Shown here: positions 43,883-55,103 of the stretch, in pieces
Layout: each line of letters begins with the position of its first letter
How positions within the stretch are numbered: the first letter of the stretch is position 1
Assembly (NCBI GenBank): GCA_022606135.1
Contig: JABYQN010000008.1
Location: forward strand, 558,001 to 622,000
Length of the DNA: 64,000 nucleotides
DNA from: Fomes fomentarius
Taxonomy: Eukaryota > Basidiomycota > Agaricomycetes > Polyporales > Polyporaceae
Direction of reading: 5' to 3'
Notes under the pieces: model-generated
Databases searched by the model: none
Told to the model about the DNA's origin: nothing
What the model saw: the letters and a program-made list of their open reading frames with translations, nothing else
Position numbers and translations under genes: made by a program

Positions 43883-44039
43883 ATGGCATTCACGATCAAG
43901 CAGTATCCCGCGAAGCATTGAAGGCCCCACTGCAGTGCAATGAAGGTTAATGTCTGGAGAAGAACAGACGCACACATGTACACCTACCTACAATCATCAG
44001 AAAGTATCAATCATGTGCCCTTGTGCTTCCTCATCAATT
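43883..44039. other. 3' flank of DUF6534 copy B
   Basis: The sequence resembles the 3' flank of DUF6534 copy C (51,327-51,430), including a shared CACATGTACAC element and a shared GCATAGACGAG motif, showing that the duplicated blocks extend past the gene. Confidence 0.6.
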
Positions 44040-44079
44040 GAGCGCGGCATAGACGAGCGCCATGGAACGAGATATGTTA

Positions 44080-44570
44080 ACTGTGCACGTCTGGGTCAGT
44101 CTTTACGCACAGCATGTCTGAACGCCGTCCTGCGCGAGTAGATGTGGCATAATACCCCTTTTAACGCTACCCTTCTCCGCATTTCGTCCCTACTGGTATC
44201 GGGCCCTAAGTATGTGGTCCCGCTGGACACGTCCATGGTCCTCAACATGTGCGCGGTGCACGACAACCAGTCCGTGATACACGAGCCAGATCGACTCGAC
44301 CAAGTGCGACTCCTGGACGAGGCCAAGGGCGATGCCGCGAACTGGTCACCTTCGGAATTGGGCCGCGCAGGTTCCTCGCGCGTGTCTTCTCGAATTTCGA
44401 GCAGCGCGTCCCGGTGAGCATGCCCGTGCGCGAGAGTCCCGCTGAAACCTCCCCGTAGACTCGGTGCACCGGCACTACGTGAAGAACGAGTTCCAGATGT
44501 TCGCTCTGAGCTCGCCTGGCCAGTTGTACATTGACATCGGATGTCGGACTAGGGAAACGTGTATCAAGGG
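44080..44570 (+). pseudogene. C-terminal relic of a cytochrome P450 without the haem cysteine
   Basis: Blocks run in P450 order: TACLNAVLRE (ExxR region), a stop, then HNTPFNATL, YVVPLDTSMVLNMCAVHDN, EPDRLDQVRLLDEAKG (PERF region), a frameshift in the run before the haem loop, then FGIGPRRFLARVFSNFEQRV. The invariant haem-ligand Cys of FGxGxRxCxG is replaced by Phe. With a stop, at least one frameshift, no N-terminal half and no ligand, it cannot be a working P450. It differs in sequence from P450-1 to -4 and points the other way, so it comes from another P450 family. Confidence 0.75.
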
Positions 44571-45308
44571 CGTTTGAGTGACTCACCTAGATCCTGAGCA
44601 GTGAGACCTCTGTCCGTCCGCAACCCAAACCAACTAGGCGAGCGCTCCACCAGCAGCCTGCCTTCTCCGATTCGACACCAGTAGCAGATCGGATGGCAAA
44701 GAGGCATGAATGCATGAAGAGTCGCCTGGTATAGGTTACGTCGATGAGAGGGCTGAGGAGTATAATATAATGCTGAGCGCATGTATGTTAGTATATGAGC
44801 AGACCGTGGGAAATGGCTACGGTTCCCGCCTTGTCTACTTTTGGTAGGGGAGACGCCGTCAAAGTCCGTGTGCTACAAGTTCAATGCTTGTCGCGTCGCG
44901 GGTGAGTAAACTTTGTTGAACGCTTGAGTCTTACTTGCTGATGATATGACTTAGTATAGTAGCTCTAGCAATCTGCTGTATAGCACGTCACTTCGTAACA
45001 TCGACGTTCCGGTCCAGCGTGCCACTTGTGGCCCGTTGTGGGCGGTACCCGACTGATGACATGGTGAAGTACCGAAACAGTGAATGGACCTGTCCTATAT
45101 GTTGGTGAAGTGACGTAGGAACAAACTCGATCTCAGCCATGGCTCTTGTGGGTAATGAAGAGAGTTCCGGTCACAAGTCTTGCCTCAATACCTCAGTGAT
45201 ATGATCGGATCCCGCTCATGCCCTATGGCTCTCGAGCTGAAGCTCGTTACGCTTTTACTTTCATACATGTGTTGCTCACACGTCCATATTCTCCAAAGAA
45301 CAGCCAGC
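44571..45308. other. intergenic; holds a repeat also found at 33.4 and 40.1 kb
   Basis: 44,630-44,900 resembles 40,130-40,400 and 33,390-33,620 (shared AGATCGG-TGGC-AAGAGG, GTCGCCTGGTATA and CTTTTGGTAGG motifs). No gene recognised. Confidence 0.45.
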
Positions 45309-47454
45309 TTAATTGCCTTCGGGACCGCCATTGGCGACAACAAGAGTTTGTGCCGCGGAGGATTTGATTGATATCCTGCACGAAAACGGCTCCGGATATC
45401 TGTCATAGCCATAAGGATCAGCATCTGGCTAGTATATCTTTAATGCGAGAGCACACTGCGATACGTACGATAGAATCCCTTCGACACACTTCGCGTCGAG
45501 TGGCAGTAGCACACCTTTCTTGTCTACGGGAGGCCCGATCGAGAACGTATGCAAGACAGAAGCAATGGTGACGAAGACAGATGCTTCTCCAAGGTGGCGG
45601 CCAGGGCAAACGCTGAGCCACTCCGTCAGTATATTGAGGGCCTGGAGTCCTTACATATAAATGCGAACAGAACTCACCGTCGTCCATAACCGAATGCGAA
45701 TGTCCTGGGATCACGCACATGTAGGTTGATCTGGCCTTCCTCGTTCAGGAATCGTTCCGGTGAGAACCGCTCCGGGTCGGGGTAGTGAGATTGGTCTCGG
45801 GACAAATACCTTAGGAAACCATCAGTGGCAAGTGTAAGTGAAGTTGAGCATAGCGAGCTGAGGCTGAGTCGCGCACCATGAGTTGCCGATCACCAGGGAC
45901 CCTTTGGGTATGAGGTATCCTTTGTACTCATCATCAGCGGTGGCAATGTGCGGCAATCCGAGCGGAAGAATTGGATTCCACCGGAAACACTCCATCATCA
46001 CGGCCTCGACATACGGCAGCAATTTCTGGTCGCTGATCTGAGGAAGACGGTCAGATCCTATGACTGCATCGAGCTCTTTCTGCGCTCTCTTCTGGATATG
46101 TGGGTACTTGGCCATCGCGAGGAAGAACAATCGAATGACCGTTAGTGTCTGGAAATGGCGAATATTAGAGGTGAAAATTCAAACTCGACTCGATTAGCAG
46201 TAAAATATATCTCACAGTATCTGCTCCACCTGTGCATTGAGGGGAGTCGGCAAAATGTACACGGAAGACGACAATAGGGGATGCCTTGAGCTCACCGAGA
46301 TAAACGGATGCTGATACTCTCTTAGCTGTCTCTTCGTCAACTCCAGTCTCCCCTGCTGTTTCTGGAGCCATCATCCCAGCCATCATAGACAAGGTATCAT
46401 GTCCTCGGCGCTGTCATCCATGAACGGATGGATGATCATCAACAGAGACCTAGAAGTATGGAGCACACACTCGCGTACCAAGTTTCTCGATGCCGCCTCG
46501 AACGGCTTGTTCAGAACGTGCACGTATGTTTCTCGCCATTCTGCCGCCTGCCGGAGAAACTTGGCTCCAGGAAACCACGGAGGAATGTGCCTAAGAATGG
46601 GGAAGCTTTCGACCAGATATCTTCCAGGAACAAACGCTTCCAGGAAAATATCGTTCCCTTCCTGGGCCAGGGATAAGTACTCGTCCTCGGGTGTGTCGAC
46701 GTCGAGGCCATAAGCTATCTTCGTGATTGTAGCCCCGATGATACTTTGAACTGCATTTGAAACGTGAACCTCTCGGTGACACTAGAAGCACACTCACAAC
46801 CTGATTTGTTCGGAGAAATCTTGGGGTTGCATGAGCAAGCTCTGCAGCAGCCGCTGTGTCTGGTTCTCCAACAGAGGATAGTACCGCGAGACGGCGGCGG
46901 GGCCTAAGAAGCGGTGGTATTGTCTTCTTTGTGTCCGCCACTCGTCTCCATAATTCAGGACAGCCATATTCCAGCCTGGATCAAGCCTAGAATCATATTC
47001 TCTGAGTAAACACCAAGTAGGGGATGTGGCTGGTACAGCGAGGGTTTGAGGCTTACAGATCAGACATCGCAGAAGGGGGTCTGTTGGAGAACCTTGCAGA
47101 TCGCTTGTCTAAAATCTCAGATATCGCCTCTTGGGATCCGAGTACGATGATATGCTGTCCTAGGGCATCCAGGTGCACAATCTCTCCTGAGGCGTTTGAG
47201 CATATCAAAGGAGACGATTCGGTGTCGCTGAGAGCCTGAGACTCACCGTAGGTCTGACAGAGCCTATCATACTCCTTCGCCGACATTGACTTGGGGACAT
47301 CAAGAATGTTCCCAATAAAAGGCAGTGGTGGAGGACCGGGTGGAAGCCGAGCTTTGTTTCGACGCGATATGAATCCTATTGCGACAGTGAGCACCAGGAG
47401 AATGATCACGGATGAGAAGGAGAAGGAGTCGGGTAGGAGAGGAGTTGACAACAT
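45309..47454 (-). CDS. cytochrome P450 (P450-1)
   Basis: A haem-thiolate monooxygenase, anchored in the ER by its N-terminus. Ten exons, read leftward: 47454-47247, 47186-47057, 46986-46801, 46743-46479, 46410-46296, 46229-46216, 46148-45877, 45809-45678, 45612-45469 and 45399-45309 (518 aa). The chosen ATG opens a TM anchor (SVIILLVLTVAIGFI) followed by LPPGPPPLPFIGN. Other marks: WNMAVLNYGDEWRTQRR (C helix), the I-helix GGADT encoded by a 14-nt exon, ExxR as MMECFRW, FSPERF, and the haem loop FGYGRRVCPGRHLGEAS with Cys intact. The sequence resembles the fungal CYP64-like group often annotated as O-methylsterigmatocystin oxidoreductase; substrate unknown. In-frame ATGs further upstream exist but precede a less typical N-terminus. 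Confidence 0.92.
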
Positions 47455-49119
47455 CGAGAAGTCACTGAGAGGAAAGGCCTGTACGGAAATTGGGTCTCCG
47501 CGGGCATACATGTAGCTCGAGTTTGACGCCCTCAAAAGGATAGAGACGGCTCCGCATAAGACAAGGTTTGACATATACATGGAGGTTGTTGGACATTGAC
47601 TCCAATGAATCGCCGGTGAGCACTATGATGCTGTAAACCCCTGACATAAGTGACTAGTTGGCTGTGACGGCATGATTGTGGATAGGCGACGTTTGAGCGG
47701 GAATGATGTATTAGTACTACGGTGTATCGCTGATCCGCAGCCGCCGCTACTTGTTACTAGGGCATGAATCGGACTGCGAAACAGACGCTGTCAAGACCTT
47801 GCGACGTCGGTCTGCTCCTGCTACTTAATTTCATCTTGCTCTATTCTCTAACTTGTTTGAGCCTAGTGAGGTGAGTCCTCGACCGTTATGGGATATTCTC
47901 TTCCGTGCCTGTTCTCACATATCACTGTGTGGGAAAACTATTAGTATGGTATAACAATGAGCACAAGAGCTTCACAATGACTGGTAATGATGCGACTGAC
48001 GCTGCCAACGCGTACTATACACTCATCACTGCCTGGAGCTATTCTCAACGCAGCAGCTGCACGTTGAGTGAATGCGGAGATGGCCACTGGGCCGAAATAT
48101 ATTGTATTTCCCATGAAATGTCGTTAATTCCCTCCAAAGAATGATTGGCGTCCGGACGAAGTATGGACCATGACTCGAGGCACCCGATCATGATTGCGCA
48201 CAGCTCGGAGAACTCAGTGACTCCAAGGATAGACTCGAACCGACCAAGCCATGACCATGATCATACCCACAAGGCTCCGCCCATGGTCCCAGTCCAGCAA
48301 TGCACTTATCGCGCGCAGTGACTGACGCGCGCTATGCGGGTGAGTGGGCTTCCCCAACGTTGATCCTGATATTTTGCAAGGCGTGTTCTCTCCGTTTGAA
48401 TCATAATTTACATTCGGGTTTAACGTCCATCTACTCTCGTATCCCCTTCCATAACTGCTGAGATCTCTGGTCCCTTAAAGTTTCTCCACTCACGGCCGTC
48501 ATGTGTCATCAAGATTTTTGACAGCATGGTCCGCGTGAGTCACTGAGTTCTGCCTTCGCTTCCGGAGGAGGGTGCCGGTGCTGACTAGTAGGTGTGGGCC
48601 AACTATCTAGGTGTGCCGTGTCTGCACTAGTGGCTATATATTCTGGGGACATTCGTCGGAAGCGGTGCGGCCACACGAGCTCCAGCGTTATCTATGCTTT
48701 TATCACACGGTGGTAGTGCGCTTCTTGCTGCGTTCATCATGCCCACTTTAATCGTACCTGACGCACACCGCTTGGAGTGGTACACCCTCTCTTCGTTTTT
48801 TCAGTCTCCGATATTGAAAGGGTACTGTTCCAGCTGTGCGGAAGTAGCTTGACGACTCGACTTGTACTGAGTGCATGCGCGCTCCGCTACCATGTTTCTC
48901 TTTGACGTGCACTTCGGGTCTCCGAAATTTTCACGATACCCGCACTATTCCAGTATCTTCTTTGATAACCGCCAGCGGAATGCACCCGTTTCAACCCTCG
49001 AATATCCTCGATATAACTCTGCATCGCGTCTCGGATCTGACCTCGTTGTCGGAGCAGTGACCTCCACCCTCGTTACTGGACCTCTGGCAGCTTGCTCAAA
49101 AGACCCTACTATCCCAGTT
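47455..49119. other. intergenic between divergent P450-1 and DUF6534 copy C
   Basis: 47,500-47,790 resembles 33,780-33,960 and 40,560-40,720 (shared GACGCCCTCAAA, GAGCGCTATGAT/GAGCACTATGAT and GGGCATGAATCGGA). 48,840-49,120 resembles the promoter side of DUF6534 copies A/B. It is therefore an older, more diverged copy of the same block. No extra gene recognised. Confidence 0.55.
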
Positions 49120-51430
49120 ATGACCACTTTGGATGAAACGTGTGTCTAGGTATAGTCCGGTTGTCTCAGTTCTGATGACGCTGATTGTATGATCCTACTA
49201 GGATGGGTGCGATGTTCCTTGGTGTCGTGCTCTGTAGCGCGTAAGTTTCAGTGACCTATTCTTCTCATCATAGTCTCATCAAGCTTCCTGTCTCAGCTTG
49301 TGGGGAGGTTTGTGGGTGGCCATCTCCCGAAGGTCCATGTCTCTGACCATAAGCGCGCAGTGTCATTCATGCAGGCCTTCCATTACTTCACCCACTATAC
49401 CGATGATGCACTACACCTCAAAGCGTTAGTAAGTGCTCTCGACAATGGCCTTCCGTTTCTATCAGCTTATCACAGCCGCATCCACCTAGTTTATAGCAGT
49501 ATTCATCACAGAGACCATACACCAGGCAAGCTTGTTCTCTTCCCTAGGCCTTCCGATACCACCTTGCGACATCGGCGCTTACAGCTCGTCTGTTGAACGT
49601 CATTTCCGAATCAGGCACTAATCACCCAACCATGTAAGACCTGACGCCCCTATACCTCATACTCACTGACCTTTAATTGAATGTAATTGTAAACCGCAGT
49701 ATATGCATACTTGATAACACACTTTGGGGACAATGCCGCACTTCAAAGAATTGAGAGGTAAGTTTGAAATGATGTATTCAAGAATATCAGTATCCTGAGC
49801 AGCACATGCAGAGCTCTGGTGGTCGAGGTCTTTTTTGCAGTACGTCAACCTTCTTCATCTACCTTTCTTTGACCTGATAGTCATATAGGCAATCACTGCC
49901 TCCCTGGTACAAAGGTGTGCTCTGACCCATTCTGTGCTCGACGTTGGCCGCCTCTGATCCTGAAGTTTGGCGTTCAGCTTCTATGTTAGTCGCATATGGC
50001 GATGTGAGTGTATTGTCGAGGTTTCCATCCGATTGCTCACATGCAGTCTCAGTATGCGAGCGGAGACGCTATCTCCTCATCTTTATGGTAGGTCTTCGCT
50101 CTTGCAGTACTGGTCTTTCATTCATCTCGGTCTTCATCCGATCTAGATCGCTCTCATAGTGTCTCAGTTTGGTACAACTTCAACCCTCTCCTTCGCCATG
50201 AAGGCCATGTATTGATGATGCTTCTCATGTCATATCAACAACCAAAAGCTGTGTCACTAGGTTTGTCGCCTCCGCAACTGTCAGTTAAGACTGCCTGACT
50301 AGAATGATGGTTGTTCGCTGCACAGTCTATTCAATCGGTGCTCTTGCTCTCAGTACTTTCGACGAGTTGAACAACTTGGATGTACGTTCTCCACTGAACA
50401 CCTCGTTGGTCGGATGTTCACTCGAGCTGCTTTGGCTCTCATACAGGCATATGCGATTACCATGAACGCCACAGCAGCAGCAGCAGATGTCGCCATCGCT
50501 GCAGTCATGTGTAGGCTCTTACATATACACAAGTCAGGCCTCAAGAGGTACCGTTTTTTGACCTTGCGCCTTCTCAAGTGTGCGATGTGTCGACTGACGT
50601 CTCGTATCATTAGATCAGATAGGATGGTCAACAAGATGGTATACCTTCATGCTATCTCTTTCTCCCAGTAGCATCTCACGAGGGTATTCTGCAGATATAC
50701 ATAACTGTGAACACGGGTCTCTTGACGAGGTATGCGCAGCCCGTGGGCACAACTCCTTGTCTGCATGTATGCACTGATGCTTCTTCTTCCCCCTTGAAGC
50801 GCATGCGCATGCATCGCCCTGGTGACCCACCTCGCATTGCGGGACTCATTTGTCTACATCTGCTTCTTCTTCCTCATTGGCCGTCGTACGTCCCTCTTTT
50901 GACCTCACCGTGTCGGAAGCTGAATCCGTGACACGGCGTTATTTCTCGCCACAATGGATGAACCTCCACACACCCACACAGTCTACTCCAACTCCCTCTT
51001 TGCGAATCTTAACGCGCGCAAACGCCTCCGCGACGACCTCGCAGTCTCTGCAAGTGATATCTCAACCATGCAGCTTCACAACATGCCTGCGGGTCCGTTG
51101 AGGTTCGCTGTGCCCATGGCCAGCAGGGGTGTATAATCCGATGCGTCCGGGGCGGAGTCAAGTCCAGGGCAAGTAGAGAACGAGAATCCATACCTGTATC
51201 AGACTGTGAGTCGTCCATTGCTACTCTCTTTTCTAACGTTCGACTCATACGATGACACACTAATCGCAGACTACGAAGCGGCGAGAGGCAGAGGTCGTGA
51301 TCAGTGGCACTTCCGACGAGGTATAAATAGGATTCATGCGGTTTCCGGAGAACAGATACACATGTACACAATCACAAGAAAATATCATTGATGTGCCTTC
51401 GTGCTTCCTCATTGATTGAGAGCAGCATAG
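47500..51430. repeat. older diverged copy of the DUF6534 block
   Basis: The flanks and introns, and not only exons, of DUF6534 copy C match those of copies A/B (about 33,780-36,798 and 40,560-44,060), which indicates a segmental rather than retro-duplication. Many indels are present. The left border lies at the P450-1 5' region and the right border just before the stop codon of P450-2. Confidence 0.7.
49120..51326 (+). CDS. DUF6534 seven-TM membrane protein, copy C
   Basis: A paralogue of copies A/B with the same exon order. It starts with MTTLDE and continues with a copy of MGAMFLGVVLCSA, MQAFHYFTHYTDDALHLKAL, ITETIHQ, ITMNATAAAADVAIAAVMC, YVYICFFFLIGRLYSNSLFANLNARKRLRDDLAV and a C-terminus ending at the TAA 51324-51326. 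The intron 49526-49614 again has a GC donor (GCAAGC). Membrane protein of unknown role. It lies between P450-1 (-) and P450-2 (-), so its 5' side faces the P450-1 promoter. Some internal exons (around 49,700 and 50,020-50,330) are diverged and were not modelled exactly; decay cannot be excluded. Confidence 0.7.
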
Positions 51431-53639
51431 ACGAGGGCCTCGTGCGCCGGAGACCTCGCTTTGATGCTGCATGGGAACGGGACAGGGTAACTTTGGACAA
51501 CTGGGTCAGCATGTGCTCCGGATGCGAGATGCAATGGGTAAGCCCACTCACGAGATGACCCCATATGTCATCTTGGCCTCTGGAGTGATCGGACGTCCCT
51601 GCTCGTCGATGGCGTGGTCGATAGTTAGCGTATGGAGAATTGTTGAAATCATGATAAAGAGCGACGCTTCAGCAAAGTGGCGCCCCGGACAGATCCTATG
51701 CAATGATAAGAACGGCAAGTCAAAACCATGAGCGGGCGTACTGTCGCAAGAATCCCGAACATGACACTTGCCTGCGCCCATAGCCGAACACAAATGTCTT
51801 GGGATCTTGCACGGCGGGGTCTATTTTGCCGTCCTTGAGAAACCGGTCGGGGTTGAATGTCTCGGGTTCTGGATATACGCGCGGGTCACGAGAGAATGCC
51901 CTATTCACTATGTGAGCATCAGGGTCAACGCTGGATCAAGGATCGGCCTACCATAGGTTCGCGATCACGGAAGACCCGGCGGGGATAAAGTACCCCTTGT
52001 ACTCGTCATCTTCGAGCGAGACATGTGGGAGGCCGACAGGAGCAACGGGTTGCCACCGCATGGACTCCTTCGCCACAGCAGTGATATAGGGAAGCGAGTC
52101 GTGGTCTTCGAATGTCGGGAGACGGTTGGGTCCTACCACCGCATCGAGCTCCGTGCGAGCCTTCTTCTGGACCTCCGGGAAGCACGCCATCGCCATGAAG
52201 AACGACTGCACCGTTGAGATCGTCTGTGTGAACGGGTTAGCTTCGTGCAAGCGGTGAACAGAACAGTATGGTCACTCACAGTATCACCACCAGCTACGCG
52301 AGCAACGTGTCAGAGATGCAACCGAAGCCGTAGAAAAGGGCGTACCAGCGTAAGACAGAGCGGCAGTATCTCTGGCTAAGATTCGCGCATCCTCGAATTC
52401 CACACCCAACTTATTCTGAGCGTTCTCCATCATGATGGTTGCGATCGACGGTGAGGCTGAGCCGTCATTCTGAGTCAAAAGTGCAAATTAACGTGACAGT
52501 ATCTCACTAGCCTGGGAGACAAGCCGAGTCTTCCACTCACCATCTTCTGGAGCACTCTCTCAAACGGCTTATCACGCATACCGTGTGCGAGCGTCTTCCA
52601 GCCAGCCGCCAGCCGCTTGAACCGACCGCCAGGGAACCAGCTCGGGATGTGTCGGAGAGAGGGGAACGTCTCAACAAAGAACGCCCCAGGGACGAAAGCG
52701 AGGTTGAAGGTCCCCACACCATCCTCGACAGCCTTGGCGTACTCATCGTTCTCGTCCGCGACCTCTATTCCATACGAGATACGCATGATCGTTGACGCAA
52801 AGGAGCTAAAGCGGGAGCAAGACACGCAATCAGCACACGGGGGCAGAGCTGGTGTGAGATTGCTCACTGGCGGACATGCTGGAGAAATGTCTCGGGTATA
52901 TCGAGGAGCTTCTTCACAAACTTGATAGCTTCGCGTTGCTGGAGCGGTTGATATTGCGCGACCGCGTTCGGGTGGAAGAACCGGTGCATCTCCTTTCTCC
53001 GGCGCCGCCAGTGAGGTCCATATGGCATCAGTGTGAACGCCCACTCCCAACCAGCCCTGGAAGATGCCCCGTCAGACATAGCGTGGCAGTGTCACTATCA
53101 CAAGATCACGCCCAAGGTTCTGGCGGAAGGTGAACGGAGAAAGGACGTACAACAGTGCCATAACCGAAGGGACCCTGGACGAGTAGTTCGCCGAACGGTT
53201 CTCAAGCAAATCTACTGCAGCCTCGTGGGTGCCCAATACGACCATGGGCTGGCCCAGTGCATCGAGGTACACGATATCCCCTTCGGTACATAAGCGGGTG
53301 TAGGTCAGAGCGGGAAGTAGTTCGAGATCCCCGAAGCGAAAGTCCAAACACCCGTCAGCGACCTAGTTCCCGGTAGGACGGTAGATAAATCAACGTACCG
53401 TAATTCTCGTTCATCTCACGGAATCGCTGGCCTATCATCGTCGTTGGGATGTCGGATGCATTACCAATGACAGGAAGCGGCTTTGGCCCCGGCGGGAAGG
53501 GAAGACCTTTGGAATTTCCACTGTGACGGGGCCCCGCAAAGTATCGTATGAGAAGCGTGACTGCAACGATAGCAAGAGGGAGGAGTGATGATGTTAGATT
53601 CGTAGGGATAGAGGCAAAATGGTAGAGTTGAGAAGCCAT
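51409..53639 (-). CDS. cytochrome P450 (P450-2)
   Basis: Ten exons, read leftward: 53639-53399, 53280-53151, 53056-52868, 52805-52541, 52469-52346, 52293-52280, 52223-51952, 51900-51772, 51695-51552 and 51490-51409 (529 aa). Marks: TM anchor LLPLAIVAVTLLIRYF, PFPPGPKPLPVIGN, WEWAFTLMPYGPHWRRRRKEM (C helix), the I-helix AGGDT on a 14-nt exon, ExxR as AKESMRW, FNPDRF, haem loop FGYGRRICPGRHFAEAS. The intron before the haem exon has a GC donor (AG|GCAAGT). Exon lengths 130, 189, 265, 124, 14, 272, 129 and 144 nt are shared with P450-3, so the two are recent tandem paralogues. The 3' end lies 83 bp from the stop of DUF6534 copy C. Confidence 0.93.
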
Positions 53640-55103
53640 CCTGTGACTGAGTGAAGATTCGTAGCACACGGCGAGTGTGTGTATAGCGACGGCATGGAGG
53701 GGTATATATATGCATCCTTGGAGGGTTTACCTCAGCTAAAACACCAGTGTCAACATGGGAGATCCAGACCGCATGACCGAATACAATGGTGTACAGAACA
53801 CCCGACCTGAACTTTAAGGCTTTAGAAGCACAAGAAGCGAGCAGCGCTATTCTCTTATCTCTTGGGATTGCCGTTTAGTCAGGTATGTGTGAGCATCATG
53901 GGTAGATGCCCGAGCGCTGGAGTTTGAGGATGATCACGAGCGGTTGCGTCCTTGTTGAGTCACCAGTCCATCTTGTGCACCTCATGATGTCAAGGAGCGC
54001 TGGTCTGGGAATATCGTGACGAGGCCCGTAAGCCACCTGGCCGAAAGAGGTTTGCGACCCTCTCACAGTTTCTCAGGTTATTGGTATATGGAGGAGTATG
54101 GCGTGCTCACCAATACATACACGTGGTGGATTGACTCACTGAAGTCGGAGGTGCGGTATCAGTGCGTATCCTACGATGCTCAGTCCCCGACTGAGGCGTC
54201 GGATGTGCTTGATCGACAATTTGTATCTATCAGCGTTTACAGGTGTTCACGCTTTCTTTCCTAATGAAATGATATCAATTAGATGTCTGGACTTGCTCAA
54301 TTGATGGCGCCTCTGATACAACACCTGGGGTCTAGAGTTGGAGATGACTTACGATTTTCAATGCGGTTCAGGCAATGCTAGATTGTTGAGCGCACTACGG
54401 ACTGCGGGACGAAATCTATCACAAGCTCGGGCGCGTCAGACTTCGGAGGTAGAACGTACTCATGTTAGTTCACGTCGGCAGACCCACCGCTCGACCTATA
54501 CTTACATATATATCAATGCTGTTCATGTGGTAGCCGGAAGTACGACGGTCTACTAGCAGTAGATAGGAGGAGGCTGGGGACATCCCGCGACGAAGAGTAC
54601 TTGGAAGACACATCGTCACGGTCACGAGTACATGGAGCTAACGCGTCGCGTAACGCGTTTTGTCACGCAGGCAACGATTTTCACTGACCGAGGAGATTGT
54701 TGGTAAGCTGGGGAATGGTACAGTAGTGGTAACCAAATCGTGTCAGCAGGTCACAATCAAGGCCAACAACTCAAACCGGAGTCGCATGGGAGGGCAAATC
54801 CGCAAACGGCGTCGACGTGTGGCTGGCACTGGCCATACGAGGTTTGTTTGAGGTACACAGGCTGGTCGTGGCACATTTTGTGCGAGTGACCATCCTGGTT
54901 ACGGCTTGTGTCCCAAATCGTGTACTCGAACTTGTAGCAGGCATAGCCACGCTGGGTGCACTTGGATCAAAAAAGAAAAAGAAAAGAAACCGGAGTCGGC
55001 GAAACTGAATTCTTGAGTAGTATGTAGGACGTAAGATATGGACAAGCGCCTCGATGCTGCCAGTGTCGCCGTGAGTATCAGAACCAACAGCCTGTCGCTG
55101 GCG
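53640..55103. other. intergenic between P450-2 and P450-3
   Basis: Apart from the P450-2 promoter this 1.4-kb gap shows no gene. Short open frames around 54,660-55,008 have no family motif. Confidence 0.5.
53703..53710 (-). promoter_or_regulatory. TATA-like element of P450-2
   Basis: TATATATA about 64 bp upstream of the P450-2 start. Position fits a core promoter; no direct evidence. Confidence 0.4.

Noticed and set aside
54961..55008. Lys-rich run (KKKKKRNRSRR) suggesting a nuclear protein end
   Set aside because: It sits on an A-rich stretch just downstream of P450-3 with no supporting exon.
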